A stretch of DNA of 64,000 nt from positions 4,960,001-5,024,000 of the forward strand of contig NZ_CP036278.1 of the NCBI RefSeq assembly GCF_007748035.1, written 5' to 3'. Positions 20,224-30,756 of the stretch are shown piece after piece. Positions within the stretch are counted from its first letter, which is position 1, and every line of letters begins with the position of its first letter. The DNA comes from Aeoliella mucimassa (GTDB taxonomy: Bacteria; Planctomycetota; Planctomycetia; Pirellulales; Lacipirellulaceae). The notes beneath the pieces are model-generated. The model worked only from the letters and a program-made list of their open reading frames with translations, had not been told where the DNA came from and did no database searches. The position numbers and the translations under genes were made by a program.

Positions 20224-21273
20224 CTACCCAATAGGCTCCCGATGCGCATAGGACCCGAGCACCACTAGCTGCTGGGCCTTTTTCTCCAAGGCCAATAGGG
20301 CTTTCTTACTGCGGGCTTCGGTCGCATGGCCGACGAATTCGATGAAGAACAAGTACCGCCCGCGGCTACCCGCGACCGGGAAGCTCTCGATCCAGGTCAT
20401 GTTCAGCCGATTTCGCTTGAAAACGCCCATCGCGTCGGCCAGGGCGCCCGGCTCGTGGTTAATCTCGAGCATTAGCGCAGTCTTGTCGTTGCCCGACTTG
20501 CCGGCCATCTCGCGGGCGATCACGGCAAACCGGGTGACGTTGTCCTTGTTGTCCTCGATGTTCGGCACCAGCACCTCGAGCCCGTAGGCCTTGGCTGCCT
20601 GGGCGCTGGCGATGGCCGCCACGCTCGGATCGCTGGCCGCCTTGCGGGCGGCATCGGCCGTGCTGGCGACCGGATGGCACTCGGCACCTGGCAGGTGCTT
20701 GGCCAGCCAATTGCGACACTGCGAGAGTGCTTGCGGCTTACTCTCGACACGTCGCACCTCCGCCCGCGAACCGCTGCCGAGCAGGCAGTGGTGAATCACC
20801 AGCGGCAGCTCGCCGCAGATGCTCACCTGCGAGCGGGCGAAGCACTCGAGGGTGTCGCTCACTCGGCCATCGGTGGAATTTTCAAGCGGCACAATGCCAT
20901 ACGCGGCGGTCCCCTGCTCTACTTCTTCGAACACCGCAGCAATCGTAGCCACCGGCACCAGGTCGGCCGCAACGCCGAACTGCTCGATGGCCGCGATGTG
21001 GCTAAACGTGTGCTCGGGGCCGAGATAGGCAATCCGCTCGGCATGCGACAGCGACTGGCAAGCGGCCGAGATTTCGCGAAACACCGCCCCGATGGCCTCA
21101 CCGTCGAGCGGCCCGCGATTGCGTTCCATCGCCTTCTGCACGACCGCTGACAAGTCGGTTCGCGCGTCGCTGGCGAGCTCCGCCCGCTCGTTGATGAGCT
21201 TCAGAATTTCGCGATCGAGTTTGTCGATCTCACGTTTCGGTCCACCGGTGCGTGCTGTCTTCTTCTTCGCCAT
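20224..21273 (-). CDS. pheA: Bifunctional chorismate mutase/prephenate dehydratase (P-protein)
   Basis: 349 residues from the ATG at 21273. Domains are an AroQ-type chorismate mutase helix bundle (about 14-80, REIDKLDREILKLINERAEL), prephenate dehydratase (about 95-265, with PEHTFSHIAA and GIVPLENSTDGRVSDTLE) and a C-terminal ACT domain (about 270-345). The ACT Phe-binding motif usually read as ESRP is ESFP here, and GALL is GALA, so feedback by phenylalanine may be altered. It leads chorismate to phenylpyruvate. It is upstream of aroF on the same strand. Confidence 0.93.
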   Translation of the reverse strand: MAKKKTARTGGPKREIDKLDREILKLINERAELASDARTDLSAVVQKAMERNRGPLDGEAIGAVFREISAACQSLSHAERIAYLGPEHTFSHIAAIEQFGVAADLVPVATIAAVFEEVEQGTAAYGIVPLENSTDGRVSDTLECFARSQVSICGELPLVIHHCLLGSGSRAEVRRVESKPQALSQCRNWLAKHLPGAECHPVASTADAARKAASDPSVAAIASAQAAKAYGLEVLVPNIEDNKDNVTRFAVIAREMAGKSGNDKTALMLEINHEPGALADAMGVFKRNRLNMTWIESFPVAGSRGRYLFFIEFVGHATEARSKKALLALEKKAQQLVVLGSYAHREPIG

Positions 21274-21686
21274 GTTCGGTCCCTGGCTTGTCGTCGGGCG
21301 GTCTGCTCGGGAGAGCAGGATGCCCAATTCTAAGTCCTTATTCTGGCGGAAGTTGCACTCCGCCGCCTGCCAACTTGACTGCCAATTCGGTCGCTAGCAG
21401 GGCATGCCTTTTGAAGCAGAATGTCAATTTGGCAGCGACCAGCTCCGATGCCAGCCGAGCCTGAGACTCCACAGAAAGTCGCAAACCCTTTACTGCAAAC
21501 ATCTTACATCGTTTTTTGGGCAATGATAGCCCTATCGGCATGCACTTTGCTTTTCTCTGCCTGCGACACGGTCTGCCCACAGCGGGCTACCGTATGAACA
21601 TAAACCTCCGCAAACTGCATTTTCATATTGGCCGTTGCCCTCCAACCAACCCAGGGCCACGGCGACCAACGGAAGAGAGGAATCTC
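21274..21686. other. Divergent promoter region between pheA and dnaK
   Basis: 413 bases. I looked for a CIRCE element (TTAGCACTC-N9-GAGTGCTAA) and saw none, and no clear sigma32-type pair. A Shine-Dalgarno GAGAGG lies before the dnaK ATG. No small gene is convincing. Confidence 0.4.
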
Positions 21687-23597
<1,911 letters not shown>

Positions 23598-23655
23598 GGA
23601 TTAACGCTAGTCGCCAAGGGCGATTAGTCCTAGCTTCTCGAAAGCGAAGAACTTG

Positions 23656-23695
23656 CCCACTGCAACCAAACGCTAGTACGATTGGTTGCGGTGGG
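23656..23695 (+). terminator. Hairpin after dnaK
   Basis: CCCACTGCAACCAA (23656-23669) pairs with TTGGTTGCGGTGGG (23682-23695), 14 bp with one mismatch and a 12-base loop. There is no clear T run, so it may stabilise the mRNA end or act with Rho. Confidence 0.5.
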
Positions 23696-23755
23696 TGCTT
23701 CCAAGACACTCAGCTGGATTCATAGCTTGGTGAGACGGAGACAAGGAGCTTTGCC

Positions 23756-23974
23756 ATGCAGATTCATATCGACGACAGCTTCAATCTAAGCTCCCAGGCT
23801 ACTGCGGCAGGTTTTGCCAGTGTCAATCACTACATCCAACATTTGTTGGATCGCGACCGTGAACGTCTAGCGATTCAAGAAGGCTTGGACGACGTGAAAC
23901 ATGGACGCACGCAGGACCTCGAAGACTTTGATCGCGACTTTCGGGAAAAGAACAGTATTCCTCAGGCCGATTAA
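23756..23974 (+). CDS. Small antitoxin-like protein
   Basis: 72 residues with an AAGGAG Shine-Dalgarno eight bases upstream. The N-terminal strand MQIHIDDSFN followed by two helices (AAGFASVNHYIQHLLDRDRERL) resembles a ribbon-helix-helix or ParD-like DNA-binding domain. The acidic C-terminal tail (DLEDFDRDFREKN) would bind the toxin. It ends directly before the ParE-like gene, with stop TAA followed at once by ATG. Antitoxin role is inferred from this pairing. Confidence 0.75.
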   Translation: MQIHIDDSFNLSSQATAAGFASVNHYIQHLLDRDRERLAIQEGLDDVKHGRTQDLEDFDRDFREKNSIPQAD

Positions 23975-24295
23975 ATGGTTCGTGTCGTCATAACCCAGTC
24001 GGCTGCCCGTGACATCCAAGCCGCGTACGACTGGTGGAGTGAGCATCGCTCCAAAGAACAAGCTAACCGCTGGTACCTTGAGATCTTCGAGCGAATCGCT
24101 TCTTTGAAAGAAAGTGCAACTCGCTACCCAGCAATACAAGAAGAAGGGTTACGTGAACTGGGACTTCGACAACTCTTGTTTGGAATTGGTCGTCGCCCCA
24201 CCCATCGAATCATACTCGCCATTAACGATCAACAAGTCACCGTCTTAAGGGTGCGACACGTCGCCCAGCAGGATCTGGAGAGTGACGAGTTCTGA
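23975..24295 (+). CDS. Type II toxin of the RelE/ParE superfamily
   Basis: 106 residues. ParE pattern: an N-terminal strand (VRVVITQSAARDI), a helix with AAYDWWSEHRSKEQANRWYLEIFERIASL, then the strands GLRQLLFGIGRRPTHRIILAI and VTVLRVRHVAQQDL. The closing VLRVRH is typical of RelE/ParE toxins. The start codon abuts the antitoxin stop. The pair sits between dnaK and clpB and ends in a strong terminator 128 bases downstream. Confidence 0.83.
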   Translation: MVRVVITQSAARDIQAAYDWWSEHRSKEQANRWYLEIFERIASLKESATRYPAIQEEGLRELGLRQLLFGIGRRPTHRIILAINDQQVTVLRVRHVAQQDLESDEF

Positions 24296-24422
24296 TATCT
24301 CGCAAATAAACGAGCTAAGTTACGTTTCTCGGCGACTTAAATACAGACCGATCACAACTATGATCGATCAAACCAAGGTTTCATCAAGAATATCGAACAA
24401 CCAGCGAACATCAAAGTTGCTT

Positions 24423-24450
24423 AAGGCAGGTGTTCGCACCTGCCTTTTTT
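24423..24450 (+). terminator. Rho-independent terminator of toxin-antitoxin pair 2
   Basis: AAGGCAGGTG-TTCG-CACCTGCCTT, a 10-bp perfect stem with a UUCG tetraloop, followed by TTTT. Confidence 0.92.
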
Positions 24451-24488
24451 CATGTCCGGCTCGCAGTACACGCTCCCAGCCCCGACTA

Positions 24489-24511
24489 CTTTTCACTTAG
24501 AAATGGCCACC
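24489..24511 (+). repeat. Short dispersed motif around GTGGCCATTT, copy 2
   Basis: Contains TTTTCACTTAGAAATGGCCAC, similar to the reverse complement of 11427-11456 and to 50368-50391. The rest of the 24.45-24.61 kb stretch shows no gene. Confidence 0.5.
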
Positions 24512-24610
24512 AGGCGCGATAGAATGCGGGATGCGCGATCGCGAATAATCGGCAACGATGACTACTGGCAACAAGGACGAACACTCAGAGCCCAGCACAG
24601 CTTGCAGGAG

Positions 24611-24652
24611 AATAGATTCCCAACGAATCGTTTGCGCAGAAATGGGAAACTA
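24611..24652. repeat. Solitary TAGATTCCCA inverted-repeat unit
   Basis: AATAGATTCCCA (24611-24622) faces TGGGAAACTA (24643-24652), the same arms as P3 of the 223-bp repeats but with a 20-base spacer. Confidence 0.65.
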
Positions 24653-24759
24653 AACGACAACGCAAACGTAGAAATACCAGAGGGCAACTCCAACAAAACG
24701 TCCCACGTTGAGTCGACTCTCGTCCCTCCTAATCCCAGCTACCCCCATCTCTCAAGACC

Positions 24760-27405
24760 ATGGCTTTTCGATTCGATAAACTGACCCTCAAAGCTCAAGA
24801 AGCGGTGCAGCGTGCGCAGGAACTTGCTGCCGACGCAGGCAATCCGCAGATCGAGCCTTTGCATTTGCTCTCGGCCTTAATCGCCGAGACCGAAGGTATC
24901 GTCCGCCCGGTGTTGGCCAAGATGAACGCCAACGTAGGGCAGTTGCAGTCGATGATCACCTCGGAGCTTAGCCGACTGCCGAAGTCGTCGGGCGGGTCGC
25001 CGCCGAGCGTGGGGGCGGAGCTGACGCGCGTGCTCGAGTCCGCCCAGGCGGAAGCCGAAGCGATGAAGGACGAGTTTGTCTCGACCGAGCATCTGCTTCT
25101 GGCGCTGGCCAAAACCAAGTCGAAGGCTTCGGCCACGCTCGAACTGAACGCGATTACCGAGAAAGATCTGCTTGCAGCCATGCAGCAAGTCCGCGGTTCC
25201 GCCCGGGTGACCGACCAGGAGCCCGAGGGCAAGTTCCAGGCGCTCGAAAAATATGGCATCGATCTGGTGGAACGCGCGCAGCAAGGCAAGCTCGATCCGG
25301 TGATCGGCCGCGATAACGAGATTCGCCGGGTGATTCAGGTGCTTTCCCGCCGACGGAAAAACAACCCGGTGCTCATCGGCGAGCCTGGCGTTGGTAAGAC
25401 CGCCATTGCCGAAGGGCTCGCGCTGCGCATCGTGCAAGGCGACGTGCCCGAAAGCCTGAAGGGCCGCCGAGTGGTCGCGCTCGACATGGGCGCGCTCGTT
25501 GCAGGTGCCAAGTACCGCGGTGAGTTCGAAGAGCGTCTCAAGGCGGTGCTTCGCGAAGTGGAAGACTCAGCCGGCAGCGTCATCATGTTCATCGACGAGC
25601 TGCACACGGTGGTCGGCGCCGGGGCGGCCGAAGGCTCGGGCGACGCCGCCAACCTGCTCAAACCAGCCCTCGCCCGCGGCGAGCTGCGGTGCATCGGGGC
25701 GACGACGCTCGACGAGTATCGCAAATACATCGAGAAGGACGCCGCACTTGAGCGGCGATTCCAGCCGGTGTTCGTCGGCGAGCCAAGCGTCGACGATACA
25801 CTTGCGATCCTCCGCGGTTTGAAGCCTCGCTACGAAGCTCATCATCAAGGCGTAAAGGTCAAAGACTCCGCCCTGGTGGCCGCGGCCGAGTTGTCGGATC
25901 GCTACATTGCCGACCGACATCTGCCTGACAAAGCGATCGACCTGGTCGACGAAGCGATGAGCCGTCTGGCGATGGAACTGCAGAGCGTGCCGCAGGAAAT
26001 CGACGAGGTGCAGCGCAAGATCACCCAACTCGAACTCGCCGCCCGACAACTGGCGGAAGAGACCGAGGAGCATGCGCAAGGTCGGCTGAAAGAAATTAAC
26101 GCCGAGATGGAAACCTTGCGGCATCAACTCGCCAGCCTTCGCGAACAATGGGAAGCCGAAAAGCTTGGCGTCGGCGACGTCGCCAGCGTGCGGCAGCAAC
26201 TCGAGGAAGCCAAGCTGGCGTTCGAGCATCAGTACACGGCCGTGCAAGAGAAACAATCGAGCGGCCACCGCCCCGACGAGGCCGACTACCAGAAACTGTC
26301 GCAGCTCGATCAATCGCGGGCAAAGCTCGAAAAGCAACTGGCCGAAATCGAAGCTCGGCAAGACGAAGCGGAAAGCGAACCGCACAGCTCCAAACGCAAA
26401 CTCCTGCGGCAAGAAGTCGGTCCCGACGAAATTGCCGAAGTGGTGAGCGCCTGGACTGGTATTCCGGTGAATCGCATGATGGAGACCGAGCGGGCGAAGC
26501 TGCTGGTACTCGAAGAGCGACTGCATCAACGCGTGGTCGGACAGCATACCGCGGTAGAAGCCGTGGCGAACGCGGTGCGTCGTAGTCGCAGCGGACTACA
26601 GGATCCGAACCGGCCAATTGGTTCGTTCCTGTTCTGCGGGCCTACCGGCGTCGGCAAGACCGAACTTTGCAAAGCACTCGCGCAAGTGATGTTCGACGAC
26701 GAGAACGCGATGGTGCGACTCGACATGAGTGAGTTCATGGAGAAGCACACCGTGAGTCGGCTGATCGGTGCTCCTCCCGGATACGTTGGCTACGAAGAAG
26801 GTGGCAAGCTCACCGAAGCGGTCCGCCGGCGTCCGTACTGCGTAGTGCTGCTCGACGAAATCGAGAAGGCCCACCGCGACGTGTTCAACATCCTACTGCA
26901 GGTGCTCGACGATGGCCGACTGACCGATAACCACGGACACACGGTCGACTTCACGAACACAATCATCGTGATGACCTCGAACGTGGGCAGCCAGATGATT
27001 CAGGAACTGGCCAGCGGAGGAGGCTCGACCGAAGAGATGCACCGCGCGGTGACCGACGCCCTGTCGGCGAGGTTCCTGCCGGAGTTCTTGAACCGTATCG
27101 ACGAGACGATTGTGTTCGAACCGCTCGGGCGGGACGAGATCCGCCATATCGTCGATCTGCAGGTATCGCACTTGGAGCGACTGCTCAACAAGCAAGGCCT
27201 GGAGCTCGTGGTGACCGACGCCGCGCGGCAAGAGATTGCCAACCGGGGTTACGACCCCATGTACGGCGCACGACCGCTCAAGCGTGTGGTGCAGCAACAG
27301 CTGCAAAACCCGCTGGCGACGGAACTACTGAAGGGAGAGTTCCCCGAAGGTGCCACCGTGGAGATCGGCTACGACGATCCGGCGTTCACTTTCACGAGAA
27401 GTTAA
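24760..27405 (+). CDS. clpB: Disaggregase ClpB (Hsp100)
   Basis: 881 residues. Domains are the N-terminal Clp repeat pair (about 1-145), AAA+ 1 (Walker A GEPGVGKT, Walker [11 protein letters not shown]), a coiled-coil middle domain (about 405-530, with long Glu/Arg/Gln runs), AAA+ 2 (Walker A GPTGVGKT, Walker [11 protein letters not shown]) and the C-terminal D2-small domain ending in a Tyr-Asp-Asp stretch. It works with DnaK to rescue aggregated proteins, in line with dnaK upstream. Slightly longer than the usual 857-870 residues because of a longer middle domain. Confidence 0.97.
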   Translation: MAFRFDKLTLKAQEAVQRAQELAADAGNPQIEPLHLLSALIAETEGIVRPVLAKMNANVGQLQSMITSELSRLPKSSGGSPPSVGAELTRVLESAQAEAEAMKDEFVSTEHLLLALAKTKSKASATLELNAITEKDLLAAMQQVRGSARVTDQEPEGKFQALEKYGIDLVERAQQGKLDPVIGRDNEIRRVIQVLSRRRKNNPVLIGEPGVGKTAIAEGLALRIVQGDVPESLKGRRVVALDMGALVAGAKYRGEFEERLKAVLREVEDSAGSVIMFIDELHTVVGAGAAEGSGDAANLLKPALARGELRCIGATTLDEYRKYIEKDAALERRFQPVFVGEPSVDDTLAILRGLKPRYEAHHQGVKVKDSALVAAAELSDRYIADRHLPDKAIDLVDEAMSRLAMELQSVPQEIDEVQRKITQLELAARQLAEETEEHAQGRLKEINAEMETLRHQLASLREQWEAEKLGVGDVASVRQQLEEAKLAFEHQYTAVQEKQSSGHRPDEADYQKLSQLDQSRAKLEKQLAEIEARQDEAESEPHSSKRKLLRQEVGPDEIAEVVSAWTGIPVNRMMETERAKLLVLEERLHQRVVGQHTAVEAVANAVRRSRSGLQDPNRPIGSFLFCGPTGVGKTELCKALAQVMFDDENAMVRLDMSEFMEKHTVSRLIGAPPGYVGYEEGGKLTEAVRRRPYCVVLLDEIEKAHRDVFNILLQVLDDGRLTDNHGHTVDFTNTIIVMTSNVGSQMIQELASGGGSTEEMHRAVTDALSARFLPEFLNRIDETIVFEPLGRDEIRHIVDLQVSHLERLLNKQGLELVVTDAARQEIANRGYDPMYGARPLKRVVQQQLQNPLATELLKGEFPEGATVEIGYDDPAFTFTRS

Positions 27406-27420
27406 TCGCAACACGCTTTT

Positions 27421-27450
27421 AGGTGGCGCTCCGCCAAGGGAGCGCCACCT
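27421..27450. terminator. Hairpin between convergent clpB and DUF6800-like genes
   Basis: AGGTGGCGCTCC (27421-27432) and GGAGCGCCACCT (27439-27450) form a perfect 12-bp stem with a 6-base loop. The T tract is weak on both sides. It probably serves both genes. Confidence 0.7.
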
Positions 27451-27453
27451 GCT

Positions 27454-27645
27454 TTAGCGATCGGTTTCCTCAAGCTTCCAGTCTTCGATCAACACCTCGG
27501 CACCGGGAGTCATTCCCCGAAGCTTGCGGGCGATCTCAGCTTTCTCGCTAGGAGAAGCCTTTGAAAGACGCGACTTGAGTTTGGTGAGACCTTCGCGACG
27601 CTTGCGGCGACGACGAATCTCGCGTTGACGTTCACTACCAGGCAT
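27454..27645 (-). CDS. Small arginine-rich DUF6800-like protein
   Basis: 63 residues. A very basic helix (ERQREIRRRRKRREGLTKLK) is followed by SPSEKAEIARKLRGMTPGAEVLIE. This matches my recollection of the planctomycete-restricted DUF6800 family of about 60 residues. Function unknown; RNA or ribosome binding is plausible from charge only. It runs divergently from the peroxiredoxin-like gene. Confidence 0.7.
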   Translation of the reverse strand: MPGSERQREIRRRRKRREGLTKLKSRLSKASPSEKAEIARKLRGMTPGAEVLIEDWKLEETDR

Positions 27646-27880
27646 GTATGACGCTCCAGTACTGGGAGGATGGATTCTTTGAAGCTTGTGATTGTAACCA
27701 CCGATTGCCTGGGCGAAAAGGCGGGGGAAACCTCGGTTTTTGCCGTGCGGGGCCCGTTTTCGCCGGCACGGTTTGCAGGTATCCGCTGCCAGAGGGTGTG
27801 AAACGCCTTACAGAACCGCCGCGACCTGGCTCGTATGATTCGGCACCACCACGTTGGTTCCCCCATCCCTCACCTGGAGT

Positions 27881-28636
27881 ATGAAATTGAAAACACGAAC
27901 CCTGACGCTCCCTGCCCTGCTGCTGTCGGCCCTGGCAGTGCCCGCTTTTGCCGAAGACCAGCCTGCTGCTGCCGACGAGCCGACCAAGACGCTGGCCGAA
28001 CAACTGGAAGAGACAAACAAGAAGTCGGTCGATCGGCTACCAGAAGCAACCCGCATGAAGTTCAAGCAGGCCATCGATGAGGTTCGCGAGAGCAAGATCG
28101 AGAAGACCGCCAAGCAGGTCGGCGACCAGGCCCCCGATGGAACACTAGCGGGCTGGGATGGCGAAGAGGTCACACTGAGCGAACTCTGGAAAGAGCAGCC
28201 GATCGTGCTGATGTGGTACCGGGGCGGTTGGTGCCCTTACTGCAACTTGCAGCTCAAGGCGATGGAAGAATCGCTCGGCGAACTGGAAGGAGCCGGCGCC
28301 CGACTCGTGGTGTTGAGCCCCGAGCTGCCTGAGAACGCTAAACAAACCGCCGAAGCGAACGAGCTGACCTTCAAAGTGCTGCACGACAGCCAAAGCGAGC
28401 TGGCCCACAAGTACGGCATCGTCTTTCCGCTCTCCGATCTGATCACGGGCATTTATCGCGATCGACTGAAGCTTCCCGCTGTGAATGGCTACGACACAAT
28501 GGAGCTTCCGCTCGCAGCGACCTACATTGTCGACCGACAAGGCGTAATTCGTTATGCTTTCCTGGACGCCGACTACAAGAAGCGAGCCGAGCCGGCAGAG
28601 ATCATTAAGGCCGTAAAGACACTCGACAACGAATAA
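27881..28636 (+). CDS. Exported peroxiredoxin-like (AhpC/TSA) protein
   Basis: 251 residues from the ATG at 27881, which follows CTGGAG. A signal peptide ends with VPAFA before EDQPAA. After a charged helical linker comes a thioredoxin-fold domain (about 85-245): GDQAPDG, VLMWYRGGWCPYCNLQL with a CxxC pair in place of the usual single peroxidatic Cys, VVLSPELPENAKQTAEA, and ATYIVDRQGVIRYAFLDADYKKRAEP. This is the peroxiredoxin-like subfamily that often carries WCPYC. It would reduce peroxides or thiols outside the cytoplasm. Confidence 0.87.
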   Translation: MKLKTRTLTLPALLLSALAVPAFAEDQPAAADEPTKTLAEQLEETNKKSVDRLPEATRMKFKQAIDEVRESKIEKTAKQVGDQAPDGTLAGWDGEEVTLSELWKEQPIVLMWYRGGWCPYCNLQLKAMEESLGELEGAGARLVVLSPELPENAKQTAEANELTFKVLHDSQSELAHKYGIVFPLSDLITGIYRDRLKLPAVNGYDTMELPLAATYIVDRQGVIRYAFLDADYKKRAEPAEIIKAVKTLDNE

Positions 28637-28694
28637 CGTGGTTGCCCCGACTGCACTTGGCAAGTAGCCGGCGACCACCACAGGGAGACATCGC

Positions 28695-29114
28695 ATGAAA
28701 TGTCCACGTGATGGAGCCGAACTTGCCACGGTGCAGGTCGACGGAATCGAACTCGACAAGTGCCATCACTGCGACGGCATTTGGTTCGACGCTGGCGAAC
28801 TCGATAAGGTCCGCAAGCTCGAACGGTCGGCCATCGAGCAAGAACTCGAACGCGAATATGGCAATCCCGAAGTCGTTGCCGGCAAAGTGGATGGCTACAT
28901 GCGTTGCCCTCGCTGCGCGGACGGTCGCTTGAACGAGCTGACCTACACTTACAAGAAGCGAGTGAAGATCGACCGCTGCGATCAATGCCACGGTGTGTGG
29001 GTGGACGACAACGAACTCGACGCGATTATCGGCGAGCAAAAGCAACTACAACAAATGAACGACACCAGCGCGATTCGCGCGTTCATGCGAGCCGCGAGTG
29101 CTGCGTTCGGCTAG
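28695..29114 (+). CDS. Double zinc-ribbon (zf-TFIIB) protein
   Basis: 139 residues with two copies of the zf-TFIIB domain. The first spans residues 1-40 (MKCPRDGAEL... CHHCDGIWFDAGEL), the second about 70-115 (MRCPRCADGRL... CDQCHGVWVDDNEL). Each has two CxxC or CxxD knuckles (the first has CPRD), so the first site has three Cys ligands visible. The middle is a charged helix. These proteins are common in bacteria, of unknown role. The gene is 58 bases downstream of the peroxiredoxin-like gene and probably co-transcribed. Confidence 0.85.
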   Translation: MKCPRDGAELATVQVDGIELDKCHHCDGIWFDAGELDKVRKLERSAIEQELEREYGNPEVVAGKVDGYMRCPRCADGRLNELTYTYKKRVKIDRCDQCHGVWVDDNELDAIIGEQKQLQQMNDTSAIRAFMRAASAAFG

Positions 29115-29162
29115 CTGCTTGGGAGCCACGAGGAAACAACTGTCGGCACTTAACAACACGGA

Positions 29163-29178
29163 AGGGGCAACTGCCCCT
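29163..29178. terminator. Short hairpin at the 3' ends of the zinc-ribbon and ALDH genes
   Basis: AGGGGCA-AC-TGCCCCT. The stem overlaps the TAG of the ALDH gene. There is no T run. It may be a weak bidirectional stop. Confidence 0.3.
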
Positions 29179-30718
29179 AGTCGCCGAAGCGGATGCCTTG
29201 GGCAAGCGGCAGTGCGGTACCGTAGTTGATCGTGCAGGTGGTGCGTCGCATGTACTGCTTCCAACTGTCGGAGCCGCTTTCGCGACCGCCACCGGTCTCT
29301 TTCTCACCGCCGAAGGCACCACCGATCTCGGCACCGCTCGTGCCGATGTTCACGCCCGCCAACCCGCAGTCGGAACCCGCTGGGCCGATGAACTTGTGAG
29401 CCTCGCGCATGTCGTTGGTAAAGATGGCCGACGACAACCCTTGTGGCACCGCGTTATGCATCTCGATTGCGTCGTCGAAGTTCTCGTAAGCGACCATGTA
29501 CATGAGCGGAGCAAAGGTCTCCTCGTGCATGATCGGCGTTTGCCGCGGCAGCCGAACGATGGCCGGTTGCACGTAGACGCCCCCTTCGGGTACGTCGTCG
29601 AACACACGATCGCCGCCGCAGAGCAGGTGACCACCTTCGTCGTGAGCCGCCGCCAGGCTGGCCTGCATTTTGTCGAACGAAGCTTCATCTACGAGTGGAC
29701 CGACCAGCGTGCCATCCTCGCGCGGGTCGCCGATCGGCAGTGACGAGTAAGCCTTCTGCAGTCGCTCGACGAGTTCGTCGTACACCGACTCGTGCACGAA
29801 CAATCGCCGCAAGCTGGTGCAGCGTTGACCACACGTACCAACGGCTGCGAACGTGATCGCCCGAATCGCCATATCGAGATCGGCCGATGGGGTAACGATC
29901 ATGCCGTTGTTGCCGCCGAGTTCGAGCAGGCTGCGTCCTAACCGACTGGCGACCACTTGCGCTACCGAGCGTCCCATCGGCACCGAACCAGTGGCAGAAA
30001 CCAACGGCACTCGCGGGTCGCTGGCCAAGGCCGCGCCGACATCGGCTCCGCCGATCACCACGGTGGACAGTCCGCTAGGAGCGTCGCTCCCGAACCGGGC
30101 TGCCGCGAGGGTAACGATCTGGTTGCACGCCAGGGCGATGAGCGGGGTTTGCTCGGACGGTTTCCAGACGATGGGGTCGCCACAAACCAGGCCGATCATG
30201 GCGTTCCACGCCCACACTGCAGCGGGGAAGTTGAACGCCGAAATCACGCCAACCGGACCGAGGGGATGCCATTGCTCGATCAAACTGTGCTCGGGCCTTT
30301 CGGTCGCGATGGTCAGACCATGTAACTGCCGCGAGAGTCCGACCGCGAATTCGCAGACGTCAATCCATTCCTGGATCTCACCTTCCGCTTCAGGGCGAAT
30401 CTTGCCAGCTTCCAGCGTGATCAATTCGGCCAGCTTCGACTTGTTCTCGCGAACGAGATCGCCGATTAGTCGTACCAACTCACCTCGGCGAGGAGCCGGC
30501 ACGGTGCGCCACTGGCGAAAGGCATGCTCGGCCGCCATCACCGCGTCGCCCACCTGCGGGGCAGTTGCGGCGCGAATCTGGCACGTTGGCTTTCCATCAA
30601 TCGGCGAACAAGGCGAAAACACCTCGCCGGCCGCGCCGCGAGGGTACGGGTCGAGGGCCCACAGGCCGGAGAACGTATCGCCATCGGCGGGGGGCAAGAT
30701 ATGCTCGGGCAGTTGCAT
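29177..30718 (-). CDS. ALDH7-type aldehyde dehydrogenase, likely aminoadipate semialdehyde dehydrogenase
   Basis: 513 residues from the ATG at 30718 (a GTG one codon earlier is open); AAGGA lies about seven bases upstream. It is an NAD-dependent aldehyde dehydrogenase with ISAFNFPAAVWAWNAM, catalytic Glu in LELGGNNGMIV and catalytic Cys in VGTCGQRCTSLRRLFV. The LGGNN and GQRCTSLRR signatures are those of ALDH7 (antiquitin, AmaB), which oxidises 2-aminoadipate 6-semialdehyde to 2-aminoadipate. It follows the lysine 6-dehydrogenase-like gene by 37 bases, so the proposed product of one enzyme feeds the other. Confidence 0.9.
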   Translation of the reverse strand: MQLPEHILPPADGDTFSGLWALDPYPRGAAGEVFSPCSPIDGKPTCQIRAATAPQVGDAVMAAEHAFRQWRTVPAPRRGELVRLIGDLVRENKSKLAELITLEAGKIRPEAEGEIQEWIDVCEFAVGLSRQLHGLTIATERPEHSLIEQWHPLGPVGVISAFNFPAAVWAWNAMIGLVCGDPIVWKPSEQTPLIALACNQIVTLAAARFGSDAPSGLSTVVIGGADVGAALASDPRVPLVSATGSVPMGRSVAQVVASRLGRSLLELGGNNGMIVTPSADLDMAIRAITFAAVGTCGQRCTSLRRLFVHESVYDELVERLQKAYSSLPIGDPREDGTLVGPLVDEASFDKMQASLAAAHDEGGHLLCGGDRVFDDVPEGGVYVQPAIVRLPRQTPIMHEETFAPLMYMVAYENFDDAIEMHNAVPQGLSSAIFTNDMREAHKFIGPAGSDCGLAGVNIGTSGAEIGGAFGGEKETGGGRESGSDSWKQYMRRTTCTINYGTALPLAQGIRFGD

Positions 30719-30735
30719 CACGAGTCCTTTCCAAG

Positions 30736-30756
30736 GAACAGTCTAGTCGACTGTTC
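30736..30756 (-). promoter_or_regulatory. Intercistronic hairpin between the LysDH-like and ALDH7 genes
   Basis: GAACAGTC-TAGTC-GACTGTTC, an 8-bp perfect stem, starts at the LysDH stop codon and ends 17 bases before the ALDH ATG. It could stabilise the upstream message or tune coupling. Confidence 0.45.

Noticed and set aside
21274-21686. CIRCE/HrcA operator upstream of dnaK
   Set aside because: No TTAGCACTC-N9-GAGTGCTAA or close relative is visible.
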